Shown here: piece after piece, positions 39,286-52,334 of the stretch
Position numbering within the stretch: the stretch's first letter is position 1
Layout of the letters: each line of letters opens with the position of its first letter
Assembly (NCBI GenBank): GCA_000231825.2
Contig: JH720296.1
Location: 1,873,649 to 1,937,648 of the forward strand
Length of the DNA: 64,000 nt
Reading direction: 5' to 3'
Origin: Tetrahymena elliotti 4EA
Taxonomy: Eukaryota; Ciliophora; Oligohymenophorea; Hymenostomatida; Tetrahymenidae
Translations under genes and position numbers: made by a program
The notes under the pieces: generated by a model
Told to the model about the DNA's origin: nothing
Database searches by the model: none
The model's input: only the letters and a program-made list of their open reading frames with translations

Positions 39286-42133
39286 GATCTCCCTACTAAG
39301 AATGACTCAAAATCTTTATTACTCTTAAATTTTGATTTAAACTTACTTACTTCTATATTTTAATGTTCAAAAGTGGCTAATTGTTTTCAGAACAAACAAA
39401 AATATTCTTTATTAATTAACCTTTACTTCTAATACAAATTTTCTTTACAACAAACTGTTTACTATTTTTTCTCCAATTACTTTCTTTTTCTTATCCCCAA
39501 TTTTTTATCAAATTATCTTTAAAGCCCAATAAAAAGATAATCGCTTACAGATTATGTACTATTTTATGTAGAACTATTTCCATTTTTGTTTAAAAAGTTT
39601 TGAAGCTTTCTTAGTATTTTTTATATAAATATCAGAAAAATATTTATTTTATAAAGAAAATATAATTATTTTGTCGAATAAAATTTAGCCAAAAGTTATA
39701 AGACTATCTAATCATATTGAAAAAACGATAATTTATCATAAAAAATTTAATAATTTTGTGATCATAGAAACAAAAATTAGATTTGAATATCTTTAAGTTA
39801 CTCTGTTAAAGCATAAATTATAATTGTATAAAAGTAAAAGAAAATAAAAGTAACTAATAATTTTGTAGTCTCTAATTTTAATTTTTACTTACTTATTCCT
39901 TAATTAAGCAATAATAAAAAAATTGAACAATAAAATCTATCTTTATATTTTGGATAATGATAATAAATCTAATTATTTGATAAATATCTTTTAAAAGATT
40001 ATTTTTTAATACAATAATAAGGTTTATTTACCTTTCGTAGCTGAATCTTAACAATTGTTTATAAAATAAATCTGGTAGTCAATAAACAATCTAATTATTT
40101 TATTTTTTTTCTAGCATATATTGGTATCATTAATAAAAAAATAAGAATTGGAGATCTTATCTTTCATTAATTTTTTATCCAAAACATTATTATTTTTATT
40201 TGAAATAAAAATGATATTTTCTGTAAAAAATTAATTGCGTTTTGCTTGATATATTAAAAAGGATTTACTTATCAAATTTGTTTTTATAACTTAAGTTTTT
40301 TTTAAATCCTGCAAATTATTTTTTAATAAGATTCTCTTTTTTCTTGTTTGTTTAATATCCTTGCAGAGGAAATTTTACAAAAATTTTATAAAAGGTAGAA
40401 TATTATGTTAGTAAATATAAATTAATACTTGCTCTCACATATATTGTTAAACAGTTTACATTTGGTATTTTTATTTGTTGAAATTTCAAAGTGAGTTTAT
40501 TATTAACAATATATTTTCAAAAAAACTCTTTTCAGAATTAATGATAAATTGCTATTTAAAAATAATATTTTATAAAATAATTATAAAGATAAGTAGCAAC
40601 AGAGGCTCTAAAATAGATTAATTCATCACTTTTTAAAAAGAAATTAAAATATTTTTGATAGTAATTATAATTGACAAATAATTAAATTAAAGTTATTTTA
40701 TTTTTAAAAATGTTAACAAAATAGTCTTTAATATCTTGCTTGCTAACCATTATTTTTTCCAATTAATTTCAAAAATAACAAAATTTATTAAAATTAAATA
40801 AAACAAATTAAAAATTTTATTTTCATTTCAGTAAATTTCTTCAAAAATTATCTTATCAAAATTTATAGATTAGATGACATTTCCAAAAAATATTAAGTAA
40901 ATGATTTAAATTGAATTTAAAATAGTCAAATATGTCTATTTTTATTTTTAAAATAAATACAAAGAGGTTAATTTAAACTTTAAAAACTTTTTCAGTGAAC
41001 TCTCATTTTGAACCAAAACAAAAAATAATTTCGTAAATCAAAGAAAAATATTGTAGAAGTTTAGCCCACTGATTTGATAAAATCAATACTTCTTAAAGAC
41101 AGAATTCTGATAAATTAACAAATCAATTAATTTAAAAAAAATAAAGCCCTATTATCAATAATAAATAATTAAGAGTAAATTTTTTAAATATATCACTTAA
41201 AATTTGGCTAATAAAAAGGATAAATAAACTAATAATATTTGGCTCATTTTCGAAGAGAGTATGAGGGAAATTTATATTTTTATGTAATATTTTTATAATG
41301 ACATCAAATTGACTTTTTTTATTCATTATTTTTTCTATCTTAAGCTCATTAAATGATTCCTTCACTTTCACATGAAATGATTTACTGAACCTTTTTTTAT
41401 TCAGTATTTATATTCTAATTTTAATAATATTATAGTTTCTTTATTCTATTTCATTAATTTATTACAAAAAAGTTGTTTTTAAAATAATTCAACATTAACT
41501 TCTTCAAAATATTTAGTCTATTTTTACAAAAAAAATATTTATTGTTAAATCTAAATATTTCTTAAAATTGATATTTCAAGGCTTTCATTCAATCTAAAAA
41601 TATTGTTTTGAGATAGTTAAAAATGGATTAAGTGGATTTCAAATAATCTTAGCTAATGTTTTTCTATGAAAACACATATTTAATATTAAAAGGAATATTT
41701 TTAAATTTTGTAAGTACATGAATTTTATTTTTTTGAATGTTTTCTCCAAATTATATTAATTTAGAGATCAAAAATCTGGTAAGTATAGACTTTCAAGACG
41801 AATTTATTAATTAATTTAGTAGAATTTTTATTAAGAAATTGGAAGGAAGATATTTTAATATTCTTTTAAAAGGAATGATCTCTTAATTAAAGATAATTCA
41901 TAATATTATATTTATCAAAAATTAATCAAATCACTCTTTTTTAAAAGTAATTGTGAATAATCAATCGAGTATTTTATTACCCAAAAATACAATTGGTGAA
42001 AAATCTGATTAATTTATTGCTTGCTTGCATACTTACTTACTTACTCTAAGCTAAAGAGTTGATAAAAGAATAATTCTAATACTAAAATATTTAATTAATA
42101 CTTTTTCAATAACATTTTCTCATAATATCTAAA
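39286..42133. other. Long AT-rich region with possible upstream exons
   Basis: About 2.8 kb. Most holds nothing I can support. From 41623 a frame beginning ATG is followed by GTAAGT donors and open exon-like pieces (41623-41709, 41765-41778, 41820 to about 41948) that would splice in phase to the PH-like gene at 42198. They may be its true 5' exons, or chance. Confidence 0.4.
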
Positions 42134-43504
42134 ATGCTCAATAACAAAGAGGCTCTAAAAAATGTATATTTCCATTCATTTGATAATTTCAGCTCAGTAG
42201 AATTTATTATTTTTCCATTTAAATCAGGCACCTAAAAAGCTCATTTCAACTTTCCGAAAAATAAAATAATCAGAAGACTTATCTAATCTTGATGGAAGTT
42301 ATAACACACGTACTTTTGTGATAGACATGAAAGAATAAAAGATAAGTTACTCCTCAATATTTACTGCAAAGAAAACATTTAAATTTGAAGTAAAATTAAT
42401 TTATCCTCATTTAGTAAAATTTTAATTGATTAACTATAAAGTAAATTGACTATGTTATGCCAAATATCAGTGTACAGACTAAAAAGACTTTAGGTGACTG
42501 GACTTATACTTTGTTTATTAAATTCAAAGAAAATTAAAAAATGAAGAAGAAAAATATTCTTTTGGTAACAAATTAAAAAGACATAATTGATTTGTGGACA
42601 TATTTACTTTATTTAGAAAACAAAATAAAACTTCTTACACCATATTAAAAGAATAGTAAATATCTTTTAATTTTTATAAATTATTTAAAACAATTCTTTT
42701 TATTATTAAGGAACTATGTCTGGTGTAGTTGTCTAAATGTAAAATCTACCCAATCTTTAAATTATCATGGAAATGGATAGAGATGTTGAGGATAGCCATT
42801 TTACAAGAATCAAAAATGGTTTTAGATAAACTTATATGAGTATTCCAAGTCTATGTGATAATTAAGAAATGACACCATGTATTTATTATTTTCTCAACCA
42901 ATTTCATTGTTTTTTGTAGAGTTTCTGGTTGATTTTTTGTAAAAATACAAAATTAAATAAAAGGTTTACCTAAGCAAGTCAAGTTATCTGAAATCAGTGA
43001 GAAATCTCTAATTGATGAGCGCTGTAATACTGGCACAATAATTTCATAACCATCAACACAAAAATAGCAAAGTTCTAATGATCCAATATTTAATCCAAAA
43101 ATTAATTAGAATAATTTGGATGAAAATCTGCCTTCTTTTAAGAGGAGTGGTAATTAATATTAAATATTAAAATTACATAATAATCTAATATATTACTTAA
43201 TTAGTTAAATAAACCTCATCTTCCATATTTAAAAAATCACTGACTGATAACAAATTTCATCAAAGAATTAATAGCATAGAATATGATGATGATTTTCACA
43301 ATGTACCAGAAGAAGGAGGAGCTAAATTTATTAAGTAATTAATTTATACTTTCTTTCTGCAAATTTAAACATTTTACTTATAGTAACTAAAAGGACAAAT
43401 CTCTACTAAAAAAGATAAATACTCTATCCGATAGCTTACACTTTGACAATTACAACAACTTTAACAAATATTGCCTTTCACATAGTCTTACTTTTAACTA
43501 GTGA
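42134..43504 (+). CDS. PH-domain-like protein with Ser/Asn-rich tail
   Basis: Exons 42198-42389, 42478-42655, 42711-42878, 42964-43149, 43205-43334 and 43384-43504 join in phase to TGA 43502-43504. A 30-nt first exon (42134-42163) is proposed, with an alternative set of upstream exons starting at 41623. The first half looks like a PH domain: strands DGSYNTRTFVIDMKEQKISY and GDWTYTLFIKF, then NILLVTNQKDIIDLWTYLLY as last strand and C-terminal helix. The second half is hydrophilic, with Ser/Asn/Gln-rich segments and an acidic patch (EYDDDFHNVPEEGG). It may bind membranes or phosphoinositides by domain type. The 34-nt first intron of the short model is unusually small, so the start is uncertain. 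Confidence 0.7.
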
Positions 43505-44279
43505 AAAAAATTGATTAATCAATTTTCACTGATTTAATTTTCCCCAAACAAAAATTTAATCAAATCTATTAAAATAAATTTCCTCAATTAATCCTTAAAA
43601 TATCAATTTTTATACAAATATTCTATTCTATCATATATTAAAAATTGAGGAAATCTTTATCTTAATACAATTTTATTCAATTTATTATTATCTTCTTTTT
43701 AACTTAAGCTTTCTTTCATTCTATATACTTAATGTTTGTATGAATATTCTTTTTCAAAAATCTTATTAATATATTTTTTATAATTACATTCTAATTTATT
43801 AAAAAAATTAATTTTTTTTAAATTTTAATTAGTGGTTACTTTTTGAATTATCTTTTAAGAATAAGAAATGAATTATTAATAAATTTTTATCAATCAGTAT
43901 TTAAAATATTTATTTTATGGATGTGTTAATTTCTTTTCAAAATACCTAATCAAAATATTTTTTAATGATATATTTCCACTTAAATCTTTATTATAAATAA
44001 AAAAACTAATTAAAAAGACATTTATTTTTTAATATTCATTTTAGATGAATTATATACATTAAAATATTAACATGATATCAAAAAATATTAAAGATTATAA
44101 TGAAGTGTTTTATAAAAGTAATTTGTGGTATTCTATATTATTATTATTATTATTGTTATAATTTATATACAAATTATTAAAATCCAATTATCTTATTTAA
44201 TAAAGTAATCTTAAAAACGAATGATCAAAACCTTTAAAAACTTGATATTTTTGATATATAAGTAATCTAAGTTGAATAT
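43505..44279. other. Intergenic region
   Basis: AT-rich spacer with an ATT/TTA trinucleotide run near 44138-44160. No gene is seen. Confidence 0.5.
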
Positions 44280-44609
44280 ATGCTTTTTCATAATCAAGGT
44301 CAGCTTAGATAATCCTTGTGTATTGTTAGGCATAGTAGAAGTAGTCTTAGGGATTTTAATGAGTAAAGTGTAGAGATAATACTACAGAATAATACAAATT
44401 TTATTTAAAACTAAGGTATCAAGGATAGAAACTTTTTTGATGTTATAAAAACATAAGGAGAAGGTAATCGATTTAAGGTTATTCCAATTTTTAAAGGAGG
44501 TCTTCGATTTTTCTATTCCTATACTTTTGAAGGAAAATTCTTTTATAAATATCATTACAACATTGAAAATTTTACCAATAAATTTTAAATTCTCTCAGCA
44601 AATCTATGA
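44280..44609 (+). CDS. Unassigned 109-codon frame upstream of the vWA gene
   Basis: Not recognised. ATG 44280 to TGA 44607-44609, with a mixed-composition product (for example NRFKVIPIFKGGLRFFYSYT) that looks more like real protein than chance translation. It lies on the same strand as the vWA frame and could be its upstream exon, with an intron of unclear borders between 44.6 and 45.05 kb, or a decayed relative. Confidence 0.45.
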
Positions 44610-45054
44610 ATTAAAAAAACAAAATATAAAAAATTATTTAAGAACCATAACTATTATTCTATGTACTTTTGAAAAATTAAACCAAAATAGATTATGAAAG
44701 ATATTTTAAAGTTAAACTTTTGGTTTGAATAAAAAGATAATTTTCGTAAATTAAAGAGAGTTATGTGCTAAAATGGAATATGTAAGCTATTGATTAGAAA
44801 TTAATAAATACTCTATTTTTCAAATATTTAATATTAAATAAATACCACAAATACAATGAAACATATAAAAGAAAAAATAAAAGAGAATTTATTTATCAGG
44901 AGTTTAAATTGATTACAATCTCAACTAAGTTTTTCAGAATAATCATAATCAAAAAATATTTCCTAAAAAATAACAAATCAATAATACTATTCTTATTAAC
45001 TTACCCTAATTATGTTAGAAAATTTTAAGTCAAAATACGGGCTTTTTAATAACC
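44610..45054 (+). other. Stretch between the two vWA-associated frames
   Basis: Short coding-like pieces occur in different frames (for example KIDYERYFKVKLL near 44690-44725) but no single open path. It may hold introns and small exons of the vWA gene, or be decayed. Confidence 0.35.
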
Positions 45055-45873
45055 ATGACAATCTTAATTAATGCTTATCTTGAAGTTAAACCAAGTGGAA
45101 GTACTAGTCTTAGAGATTCAATTGCTAAGGGTATAAGTAGAATCTTAGAAATGAATGCTGACCTTCTCAAAAATTATGGTGTAAAAAATAGACATTTTTT
45201 ACATATTATAATAACAGATGGCTAGGATAACAATTCGAAAATCACTACTGAGCAATTAGCTGCCTTAATGATTGTTCTAAGGGAAATCGTTCCTAGTTAA
45301 ATGATTACAAATCATTTTATAGGAATAGATTTGTAAGAGAAGTCTAAAGATGCTGTCGAATTACTTGCACTATCAATACTGGGAGGTGATACATCAGAAT
45401 TTCATTTAGCTAATGGAAATAGCATAAATGAAATATTTAACAGAATTCAAGCTAAATGTGGAATAATTACTTCAACTAGCGTTCAAGCAGTTTAAGTAGA
45501 TGATGTTGGCGTCGTTGGCTTACAATAAAGACAAAGAGGATTTATTAGCTTATCTGTTAAGCAATTTATTGTTTTATTTAACTTAGATATATCTGGCTCA
45601 ATGGATGGCTCAAGATGGAGACAGTTATGTAAATGCATCACTCAATTTACTCAAAAGCTTACTGAAATTGATCTTGTTTCAGTTATATTATTTAATGACT
45701 CTGTAAGATTCTTAAATCCTCATAAAACAAAATAAATAGGATATCAAAGAACTACTCAATAAAACCAGAATCAAAAAATTGTAAAACCAAATAACTAAAA
45801 GGCTGTTGTAATTCAAAATAATTATAAAAGTAAAGATGAAGATTGTTGTGATAAATATTGTTCAATATTTTGA
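45055..45873 (+). CDS. von Willebrand A-domain protein (two half domains)
   Basis: One frame is open to TGA 45871-45873; from the first Met at 45055 it encodes 272 residues. It begins with the back part of one vWA domain: GSTSLRDSIAKGI carries the MIDAS Thr region, and HIIITDGQDNNS the MIDAS Asp strand. It then enters the front part of a second vWA domain, LFNLDISGSMDGSRWRQLC (DxSxS MIDAS motif) followed by EIDLVSVILFNDSVRF. It stops before the second domain's own Thr/Asp elements. The C-terminus is basic and Gln/Asn-rich and ends CCDKYCSIF. This is a CaaX-like box with nearby Cys, so lipid attachment is possible. vWA domains bind metal and protein ligands. The 5' exon encoding the first domain's DxSxS is not found, so the gene may be longer or partly decayed. 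Confidence 0.7.
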
Positions 45874-46162
45874 AATTGAGGTATTAGAAAATGATGAATA
45901 GAAGTTTTTGAAATTAAAATTTTAAGGAAATCTTTAATCCTTCAATATAATTTATCAATCATAATCTAAATATTGTAATGAATTTATAGTAAATTTTAGA
46001 TTATTTCCTTAAATTTGATATTTTTATTTTCATAAATAGAATTTTTTTTTTAAATTAATAATTTTAAAATCTTAACTAATTTTTTTTCATTTTGTAAAAT
46101 TTATTAAATGTTATTTATTCTAAAATTATTTAATTTTTTACTTTTTAAATCACCAATAATGA

Positions 46163-46648
46163 ATTAACATAAAATAGCCTAACAAATTATTCATCGCCCA
46201 GCGTAAATCAATAACCATTTCTCCACCTAGATTGTATGTATATTAGGTTGAAGGAGTACATAACTAAATATTCCTGAAGTGCAGCTACAAAAAAAGGCAT
46301 GAATACTCAAAACTTTAAAAGAAAAAGAGAGTAAAGAGCAATAGAATAAAAAAATTAATTAAAAAGGCAATCAAACCAATAAAAATTTGTAAAAATGAAA
46401 AAGAGCCATAAGAAAATGAAGTAAAAACATAACAAATCTAAATATAAATATATAAAAATACAATATAACAATCAAAAAACCAGTCAAAGCAAAACTTTTA
46501 ATTAAATGGTTTCATTACTCCTTCAAATTTTTAATTTAATTCTGGAAAAAAAAAATTTATTGACAAAAAATTAAATGTGAATAATAAACTTCTTTCTGCA
46601 TTATAATTTGATAAAATTTTCACAAAATTAGAATAAAATAAATAATGA
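46163..46648 (+). CDS. Unassigned reading frame with 5' frame conflict
   Basis: Not recognised. A frame open from 46163 to TGA 46646-46648 encodes a Lys/Gln-rich segment (KKRHEYSKLQKKKRVKSNRI) and a tail (LNGFITPSNFQFNSGKKKF) that look genuinely coding, but it has no early Met. A different frame starts with ATG 46159 (MNQHKIAQQIIHRPAQINN) and hits TGA at 46249-46251. One base out of step near 46230-46245, or an upstream exon I cannot find, would reconcile them. It could be a gene with a frameshift, a sequencing error, or an intron missed by eye. Basic composition suggests a nucleic-acid-binding protein, as a guess only. Confidence 0.5.
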
Positions 46649-46823
46649 ACTAAAATTGTTAAGGAGATTTATAAAATATTAATAATTTAAACATAAATTT
46701 CCTTTTTTTGAAGAAAGTTTATTAAACAAATAATTGTAAACAAAAGATAATAAAATAACAAAAATTAAAAATTATTTTCAATAAGTTATAAATATTCTAA
46801 TTAAAATATCATCAATAAGTAAA

Positions 46824-49348
46824 TCAGTCTGCTTTGATTTAGGAATATATAAATTTCACAAATGTATAGGAAGCAATTAAGCCAACAGATCCACAGATGA
46901 GGAACATACCAAAGCTTGCCATTCCCATAATACCGAAGTACATAATAGTTGAAGATACTTGAGTAATTTGTAAGTAGAATAACCAATAGAAGAAACCATA
47001 AGCAAATACATAAACACCACAAAAACCAGAACTATAAAATGCATTCCACCACCATTTATGATTTCCACTAAGAATAATACATATTTAAAACAGATTATTA
47101 TTGAAAATAAATTTACTTATTTAATTATAGGTAAGTAAGAAGAATTGATATTTCAGCACATGTAATTACAAGCAAGATTAGTGCTAAGAGAATAAAGCCA
47201 AATAAATGATAAAATGAATGAGTCCAAACTGAGTTCATAATGTATTATAGTTCCATCAAGATAGTTCTAAAATATGTTTAAATTTAAATAAAAAATATAT
47301 TATTTTTATTTACCCGAAAGGAAGAATTCCTCCAAGAACACATAGAAAATGTCTGCTCAAAAACTTGGGTTGAGGAGGGATAAATTAGGGTACAGGATTA
47401 ACTGAACATCCAGCTTCCATTTTAGGTCTTTTGAATCCAATGACTGAACCAAGGAAGGTGAGAGGGATTTAAACTGCAAACCAAATGAAGAATAGCTTAA
47501 AAATAGTTCCAAAACCATAAGCATTTGTAGAATCTTCAATTAGATAACTAAATTCAATTTCAAAGAAAATAAGTGTTCCAATACCTGGAAGTAAAACAGA
47601 AGTAAGTAAAGTAGATCTGATCCAGTAAACACCCTTTTTAATCAAGAAATAAATTTTATTGAATTGAATATAACAAAAATGTCTATTTACACTCATCATC
47701 TTGTAGTATCTTGCACTGTAGTAACCTGTAAATTAAAATTTAATTATATATTATTAACTAACCATTTATTTTAATGAATAAATACCTGAAATGAGACCTG
47801 TAATTACATAGAGAATAATCAAGGCTTCTAAAAATTTTTCGGTTCTATATTACTCTGCTAAGTAATAAAGAGCAATAAAGAACACTGTTAAAATAAGCAT
47901 AATGGCCAATTATAAACCTACTCCAACCATTGATGCTAAAACTATAGGATTACCAGGAGGTCTAAAGACATCAGATTTAAGTTATTTCCAACCCATATCA
48001 TCTTCATCACTTTAATTAACCTAATTAAGTTCATATTTTAACTAAATAATGCTAAAATTGTAAATAAATCAGAAATAATTAGATTATTGAGTTATCATTC
48101 CAAATATTCGAATATATAAATTAATTTTACTTTTTCATAATTAGCAAAATCCTTGTTAAGAATACGTTTGAGAATAAAGTAAATAAGAGCTGAAAGTGAA
48201 ACATTCACACCAAAAGAGCAGAGAATATTATTCCAATGAACAGTCTCTCCTTCTTACTATTTATATCTATCCCATCTAGAAGCTTATGTTTTGAGTTCAT
48301 TTTATACATAAGTAACTTCATATGTAAAGTGAATGGGTTTTTCTTCACCTAAGCTTTAATCTCTGGATTCAAATTTTTCTAAAAGGTTTTCAGCGATTAA
48401 TCCACATGAAGGGAAGGTTTCATTACTTGTGGTGTTCAGTAAGTAACCACTAACAGTTTGTGTAAGATTGAAACCAACAATGTTGTTTTTATTGTATTCA
48501 ACTACAAATTTAAAATGGTTGTATATCTCATATCTATAAGAGTCTCCAACACTAATCTTTATTTAAAATCAAAGAAAAACATATTATTTCTTGTTATTAA
48601 ATTTATTCTATCTAAATATTAAGCTTATTTTTTGTTAGTTTTATGCCAATAAATTGCTTCTTATCCATTATTTTTAAGCTTCAAAATAAAAATAATAAAT
48701 ATTCACCTTTTCTCCTACTGGAATTGAGTTTTAATTTTCTACTATTGCAGGAAGATTATCAATAATCCTATTATTTTTTATTTTTTTAATGAGTTGTTAA
48801 TTACTATTTAGAAATATTTGAACTTAGTTTTTTTTCAAAATAATTTATTTAAAGAAATAAAATATTTTACAAATCATAGGTGTATGCATTATCAATTAAG
48901 TATTTAAATTTTTTGACATCCGAGTGTTTCAATTTACCTTCTCCAAATTTCATGCAACTTTGATTTTTCAAGAACTTATGAAATTATAAATTATGTTATT
49001 AACCAATTATAATTAACAAAAATGGTTACTTTAAATTCAATAGAAGGAAGTAACAGTTTTTTTTAACCTAAAAGTTACTCTGTTAAGCTTTAATCTTATT
49101 CTTTAGTCTAAAAAAAGCGATAATAATCATCAAAAGCATAAGGAATCATGCTTTATAAAGACTCTAATTATAATGCATAAACTTATATTTCCTAGCCTTC
49201 CTTGTATTACTTTAATAGAAGTTGTATTAAAATAACTTTTCAAGCATTATGTAATATAACTTACCTAACTTGAAACACCTGGTATAGAATAACAAGTGAC
49301 CACTGCGGTCAAAATTGCTAAAGCTAATAAAAATTTAAAAAATTTCAT
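46824..49348 (-). CDS. TM9SF (nonaspanin) membrane protein
   Basis: Minus-strand gene with several short introns; ATG 49348, TGA 46826-46824. Exon 1 (49348-49265) encodes a signal peptide (MKFFKFLLALAILTAVV). The luminal domain opens with the family motif YKEGQEIQVYALQLES, then PYAF. The classic cytoplasmic-membrane junction GWKQLKSDVFRPPGNP follows, and then the series of membrane helices, including one rich in Pro/Gly with FKRPKMEAGCSVNPVP and ending SFGMFLICGSVGLIASYTF. The last residues KFIYSQIKAD give a short cytosolic tail. The nine-span layout is therefore complete. TM9SF proteins reside in endosome/Golgi membranes and act in sorting and phagocytosis. The final KXD/E-type Golgi signal (IKAD) is preserved. 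Confidence 0.92.
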
Positions 49349-49933
49349 TTTTTAAAAGAATCTTTTAATTAAGATATTTTTTATACTAAAAATTAATTTT
49401 TATGAATCAATTTAATATAATGATAAAATAAACAATATTTATAAGTAAATACTAACAAATCAATCAATACTGATGATATTTTCAAAAACCTTCATTTAAA
49501 TTTCTTTGAATTTTTTCTATTCATAATAAATAAAGATTTGCTTCCTTTTATTCCTTTTTAATAAATAAGTATAATGTTAATTATTCTCCATCTAATTAAA
49601 TATTAATATAAACTAATCAATCAAAGAAACGTGTTAATCATTCATTTTACCATCACGTTATTAATATTTCAGAATAAAAAAGACATCATTTATCAAAAGA
49701 AAACAGATAAGAAAAATCAAATAAAATAGATTTTCAAATTTCAAAAATATTTAAAAATTCAAACAGAATTCTTTGTTCATCAAATTTTAATGATTTTTTT
49801 TACTTTAAAATTAAAATTTAGTTTGAAATTTAATTGAGAAAAACATAAAATTATTATTTTAATAGAAATTGATTTGATAAAATAACTTTGATCTTAAAAT
49901 CTTTAAGAAAAAATACATGTGGTTAATTTAATA
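49349..49933. other. Intergenic region
   Basis: AT-rich spacer upstream of the TM9SF gene and downstream of the SET gene. Nothing else is seen. Confidence 0.5.
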
Positions 49934-51913
49934 TCAGAGCTCTGGCAATGCATACTTTGACATAACTTATCTTATTATACTCTCGTCTTAAATATTTAAA
50001 ACATAGTTATAAAAAATTTATGTATCTTTTGGGAGGCTAACAGTGGAAAAAACGAACAAAAAGCCTGAGAGTACAACAACTTCTATATTTCTGTTAGAAA
50101 TAGAGTGATTTACAAAAGAAAAAATCGGCCACAATCCTTCTTCTTAGTTACTTTGATCTGATTAGTTAATTTTAGGGTAAATTCTATGGGAAGAGCTATT
50201 AACAATATTGTAAAGCTCATTGTCTGCAATCTTAGGGACAAAACCTTACTTTTATAAATCATATTTTTCGTTATTGTAGAGGGAAACTTCTGGAATTAAA
50301 TAATCTCTCATTCCATCTCTGTAAATATACTTTAATCTTACTCTTAGTAAATCATTAGAGAGTTGACTTTTTAAATATTCAAACATAATTTTGACATCAT
50401 TTTTTTTGTTTTCTTAATAAGTAAGATCTCTTTCTGCCCAAAGAAGTTACCTTTATTTGACCTTTTAAGTTAAAAAAACTCCACGACCTATTTTTTTTAC
50501 TTTATCTTCTCTACCACATTCTATGGTAGCTTCTCTAATTTCAATAGGGCCATAGTAATTTTGAATATATTATCCAAAATTTTTGTTCTATTTAATCATT
50601 TCTGCAATTTTTTTGAAATTTTTTCCTTCATTTTTAAAGTCTAAAATTAAATTTGTTTGCTCTATTATGAATTGTAATCTATCTTGAGATTTTTTATCTA
50701 AAGAAGGGAATTTCTTTCTAATCTCTTCAAAATACTTTAGACTAAAAAGAATTTAAACAGTTTCTTCTTTGTACTAGTCAAGAGTCATTCCCTCTTTTTA
50801 TGCTTCTAGATAGTAATTCAGAGCATCTTATGGATAACCTCTCTTCATATTACTAATAAAGAGAGTCTTATATAATTCTTATTTAGTAGATTTGCTTGAC
50901 CCTACTAAATGAAGATTCATAAATTAATGACAAAACCTAACTACTTCATCATAATAGCATGCTTTCGTTAATATTTTAATTAGATCAACAAAATTATTTT
51001 CCGACCAGAGAGTACTTCTAATTATTTTATATTTCTCAACAAATATTCTTTTTTATTACATTTGCAATTAATTCATAGGCTTTTTAAGCATTTATTTATC
51101 AAAAAATTAATCCAGATCTACATCCCTTTTGATAATAAAAACTTAATTAATCTTAACATTAAGAGTTACATATGCCTCATAATCTAAATTTTTAGTAGGA
51201 CCCATAATACCTATGATATCTCCTGGTACAACTGCTTAAAGAGCTTAAAGTCTATTATTAATATCTTCATCAGTCCATCCTGGGATAAATTCTTTATGTA
51301 AATTTAAGATATCCTTTCCTATAATATTAATTTGCAAATGTTCTTTGAACTAGTTTTATGCCAAAAAGAGCACTTCCTTTTGGAATATCTATTATTTCTC
51401 AACAACTATTGCCCAAAAAAAGTCATCAGAACTAATTGAATTTTAATACTGTGTTATGAAATCTGAAACTTTCTTCTCTTTAACTGAATTGATTTTTTGA
51501 AAGAATCGGTTTTCCAAAATCATATCATAAAACTATTCATTTACTAACTCTTTATTTATTTCTTAAGCCTTATTTCTATTGGATTACTACATTTATTTTT
51601 AATTTTCATAAACTTCTTCTGGTTTTAGGTAATTCGTATTGTTCTTCAAACCTAATTCTAAAGGCTTTAGCCTACCTCCAGCCTTAAATGCCTTAATTAT
51701 ATTATTAAATTCTTGAGGCTTATGAATAAAGGTTCTCATCAAAGATTGTGAATATGATTAAGGCACATTATGTTCCATCAATAAACGCATATATTCTTCG
51801 ATTGAAGGTTATTATTTAAGATAGGATTATCCACCAAATTTAGAACCTTATTGCTAACTTAGCTGGTTTTAAAAATGCAAAATTACATTTTCATCATAAG
51901 AAAAATAATTCAT
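49934..51913 (-). CDS. SET-domain protein, divergent
   Basis: Single exon, ATG 51913 to TGA 49936-49934, 659 residues. Residues 1-~430 are helical and moderately charged with no clear zinc-binding cysteines. SET elements lie in the last third: KKIGRGVFLTQKVKQRQLLW as the first SET strands, then after an insert of ~110 residues SFVNHSISNRN (the NHS motif) and FVFSTVSLPKDTQIFYNYV (the final strand with catalytic-type Tyr). The Cys of the usual NHSC motif is Ile, no post-SET cysteines follow, and the motif downstream is YNYV. It could methylate a non-histone protein or be a pseudoenzyme. The layout is typical of the large SET/TPR-like ciliate families. Confidence 0.72.
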
Positions 51914-52334
51914 TTCTTCTTAATTAAACAAAAAAACCTTTACTTGCTTTAATTAAATTTTTCTTTTGACTGAAGAATTTCAAAGGAATTATATTCAGAT
52001 TATTTGTTCAAAATCTCTTTCTGATTTAATATTCTAACATAAAAAAAATATTAAATACATAATCCAATCAAAGAATGTGCAAAATATCTTGAACATTTTA
52101 GTGATTTCATTTATAGAAGAATGATAATTCCTTTACATTAATAACACAATCTAATAAAATAATATCTTGAACATTTCAAAAATTTATTTTATGGAAGAAT
52201 AGAAAAATGATAAGATTTTAATCAATGAATATTTTATTACTTAATTAGTGAATACAAACATAAGTTATAATTTTAATATGGAAATGACAGAAAAATAAAT
52301 AATAAGATATTTTTATGAAGGAAGAGTATTTATT
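51914..52334. other. Intergenic region
   Basis: AT-rich spacer with two related AATATCTTGAACATTT-type stretches near 52085 and 52160. No gene is seen. Confidence 0.5.

Noticed and set aside
41132..41371. Minus-strand 79-codon frame
   Set aside because: It starts with GTG, not ATG, and has no coding-type composition; GTG starts are not expected here.
47357..47699. Alternative frames in the TM9SF gene
   Set aside because: They overlap the correct frame that carries the TM9SF helices and motifs; these are shadows.
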